Of a stretch of DNA of 64,000 nt, positions 62,493 through 64,000 are shown one piece after another (within the stretch, counting starts at the first letter, position 1; the number at the start of each line of letters is the position of its first letter). Made by a program: the position numbers and the translations under genes. Below the pieces are notes generated by a model that saw only the letters and a program-made list of their open reading frames with translations, ran no database searches and had not been told where the DNA came from. The DNA is from Herbaspirillum autotrophicum (lineage in GTDB: Bacteria; Pseudomonadota; Gammaproteobacteria; Burkholderiales; Burkholderiaceae_D). Location of the stretch: NCBI RefSeq assembly GCF_001189915.1, contig NZ_LFLS01000033.1, forward strand, positions 1-64,000, in the 5' to 3' direction.

Positions 62493-63834
62493 TCGACACC
62501 TCTCCCGATTCAGCGATCTTCCACGACTGGATTGCATTGTTGTGATAAATGGATCTGGTGCCACGCACCGCACGCAACTCATTGATCTTGGGTTGCACAT
62601 AGCCGGTGTCGTCAATCGCACGCGATTGAATCACCGTCGGCGAACCATCCCAGGTCCAGTCGATATTGAAACGGGTCAGACATTTCGGCAGTACCGGATT
62701 TTCCATGCGGGCGGTGCGCCAGTTGCGGCCACCGTCGACCGAAACATCGACGCGCTTGATCTTGCCGCGCCCCGACCACGCCAGTCCGGTGATGTTGTAG
62801 AAGCCCTTGTCGAGCAACATTTGCCCGGCCGAAGGTGTGGTGATGACGGATTTGCATTCCTGAATCGACGTGTATTGACGCAGCATGCCGTCGGGCATGG
62901 CGTCAACATAGTGAATCGCTTCGTCCTTGGTGGCGTATGGCATGTCACCGACTTCAATCCGGCGCAGCCATTTGACCCACGACACGCCCTGCACGCCGGG
63001 TACCACCAGACGCAACGGATAACCGTTTTCCGGACGCAGCATTTCACCGTTCATGCCCCACGCCACAATCACGTCATCCATGGCGCGGCTGATGTCGATG
63101 GTACGGGTCATGCTGGAACCGTCAGCACCTTCGGCCAGAATGAACTTGCCGTTCTTTTTGTCGTAGCCGCAATCTTCCAGCAGCACCGACAACGGCACAC
63201 CGGTAAACTCGCTGCAGCTCAGCATGCCATGCGAATACTGTACCGATGGCACCGCCACGTTGCCCCATTCCATCGCGGTATTGGCGCCGCACTCGATGAA
63301 ATGCATGCGCGACACCGATGGCAGGCGCATCAGATCATCCATGGTGTAAACCTTGGGATTCTTGACCAGACCGTTGATCATGAAACGGTGCTTGCTCGGA
63401 TCGATATCGTGCCAACCCTGGTGATGGCGCTCGAAATGCAGACCGCTCGGCGTGATGATGCCGAACAAGCCTTGCAACGGCGCAAACGACACCGATGCCG
63501 CCGACACCCGGGTCAGTCCCGGCGATTCGCGACGCAGCAGATTGGTTTCATATTTGGATGGCACACCATAAGCATTGGTGGCAACTGCCTGCCCCAGCGT
63601 CTTCGAGTGCTCGGGCAAATTCAGAATATTGGGATCGCCTTCAAAGCCGGCAGCCGCTTGTGCCATCGCCGTGCCGCTCGCCATGGCGGCGCTGGCGGCC
63701 AGAAAACTCTTGCGCAGAAAGCCGCGCCGTTCTTCGTTCAAGCCTTTGGTCGTAATCTCGTTGGCCAGTCCGGCATCCACGAAATTTTCCGGGGCGCGAA
63801 TCAGGCGGCCCGTCTTGCGTACTTCATTTGTCAT
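62476..63834 (-). CDS. soxC: Sulfane dehydrogenase molybdenum subunit SoxC
   Basis: A 452-residue molybdopterin protein of the sulfite oxidase family with a Tat signal inside a long N-region (EERRGFLRKSFLAASAAMA). The molybdenum-ligating Cys is C182 in MHFIECGANTAMEWG. The C-terminal dimerisation domain follows (GRGKIKRVDVSVDGGRNW). With SoxD it oxidises SoxY-bound sulfane sulfur, allowing complete oxidation of thiosulfate to sulfate without sulfur globules. First gene of the operon. Confidence 0.95.
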   Translation of the reverse strand: MTNEVRKTGRLIRAPENFVDAGLANEITTKGLNEERRGFLRKSFLAASAAMASGTAMAQAAAGFEGDPNILNLPEHSKTLGQAVATNAYGVPSKYETNLLRRESPGLTRVSAASVSFAPLQGLFGIITPSGLHFERHHQGWHDIDPSKHRFMINGLVKNPKVYTMDDLMRLPSVSRMHFIECGANTAMEWGNVAVPSVQYSHGMLSCSEFTGVPLSVLLEDCGYDKKNGKFILAEGADGSSMTRTIDISRAMDDVIVAWGMNGEMLRPENGYPLRLVVPGVQGVSWVKWLRRIEVGDMPYATKDEAIHYVDAMPDGMLRQYTSIQECKSVITTPSAGQMLLDKGFYNITGLAWSGRGKIKRVDVSVDGGRNWRTARMENPVLPKCLTRFNIDWTWDGSPTVIQSRAIDDTGYVQPKINELRAVRGTRSIYHNNAIQSWKIAESGEVSNVQVY

Positions 63835-63931
63835 GCATAGTCTCCCGCAGGCAATATTATTTAACTATTTACCTATATAACTATAAACGCATATTTGAAT
63901 TGTTCTAAGCGTTTTTTTATTTTTTTCGTTT
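63835..63931 (-). promoter_or_regulatory. AT-rich promoter region of the sox operon
   Basis: The 97 bases before soxC are strongly AT-rich (TATATAACTATAAACGCATA and long T runs), unlike the surroundings, and must hold the operon promoter since no gene intervenes. I cannot place -35 and -10 elements with confidence. On the plus strand, AAACGC/GCGTTT followed by T runs could also act as a weak terminator. Confidence 0.45.
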
Positions 63932-64000
63932 TTATACGGTAGTTGCCCTGCTTTTAGCTGCTGTCTTGGCTGTTGCGCCGGTTACCGTTTTTGTCATCGG
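63932..64000 (-). CDS. Possible 3' end of a gene running off the window
   Basis: A frame open to the window edge encodes MTKTVTGATAKTAAKSRATT and a final Val before TAA. The Lys/Ala/Thr-rich end resembles basic C-terminal tails of DNA-binding proteins, but the part seen is too short to identify. It points the same way as the sox operon. It could also be a chance frame. Confidence 0.25.
   Translation of the reverse strand, partial: PMTKTVTGATAKTAAKSRATTV

Overview
The window reads as a chromosomal segment of a betaproteobacterium, most likely of the Oxalobacteraceae (Herminiimonas/Collimonas-like). This placement is inferred from the protein families, moderate-to-high GC, codon style and gene neighbourhoods; no rRNA or tRNA gene is present to confirm it. 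I see no CRISPR array, insertion sequence or phage integrase.

Layout. (1) 0.1-10.8 kb: a housekeeping and accessory mix. It holds two LysR regulators, a VOC protein, an HD hydrolase, a tautomerase-like protein next to a MarR regulator, a D-cysteine desulfhydrase-like PLP enzyme, a GFA-type zinc protein, argC with a clear terminator, and several very small secreted or Cys-rich proteins. An AT-richer patch at 5.6-6.5 kb looks acquired. (2) 10.9-16.1 kb: two complete two-component systems. The second is a 7TM histidine kinase divergent from an OmpR-type regulator, and their intergenic region carries a strictly 10-bp-phased CTGACA array. (3) 16.2-33.5 kb: a large exopolysaccharide locus. In order it encodes an outer-membrane barrel, WecB-type UDP-GlcNAc 2-epimerase, a BcsB-like periplasmic protein, an NfrB-like glycosyltransferase with C-terminal MshEN-type domains, an NfrA-like outer-membrane protein, an AlgF/AlgI/AlgJ/AlgX-like O-acetylation module, a YbcH-like lipoprotein, an HD-GYP protein and a convergent CSS-EAL phosphodiesterase. 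(4) 33.8-47.7 kb: a type I secretion locus with a 2753-residue LysM/subtilase/RTX protein, a decayed second copy, a duplicated 92-bp element, HlyD and an HlyB-type ABC transporter. (5) 48.1-54.9 kb: a diguanylate cyclase with a degenerate EAL domain and two chemoreceptors. (6) 54.9-63.8 kb: a complete thiosulfate-oxidising sox operon, soxCD-pseudoazurin-soxYZAXB, followed by a rhodanese and two thioredoxin-fold proteins.

How the parts fit. The strongest candidate for a new system is region 3. It combines the polymer machinery known in E. coli as the phage N4 receptor (NfrA, NfrB, WecB, YbcH) with a BcsB-like protein and an alginate-type acetylation module. The MshEN-type domains and the two adjacent phosphodiesterase genes imply cyclic-di-GMP control. 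A pair of 10-bp-phased CTGAC repeats upstream of wecB resembles the array in front of the neighbouring response regulator, suggesting that this two-component system controls the locus. In region 6, periplasmic thiosulfate oxidation probably feeds electrons to pseudoazurin and cytochromes. A chemoreceptor 24 bp downstream of the last sox gene suggests taxis linked to sulfur oxidation.

All functional names are from reading translated sequence; no database search was run.
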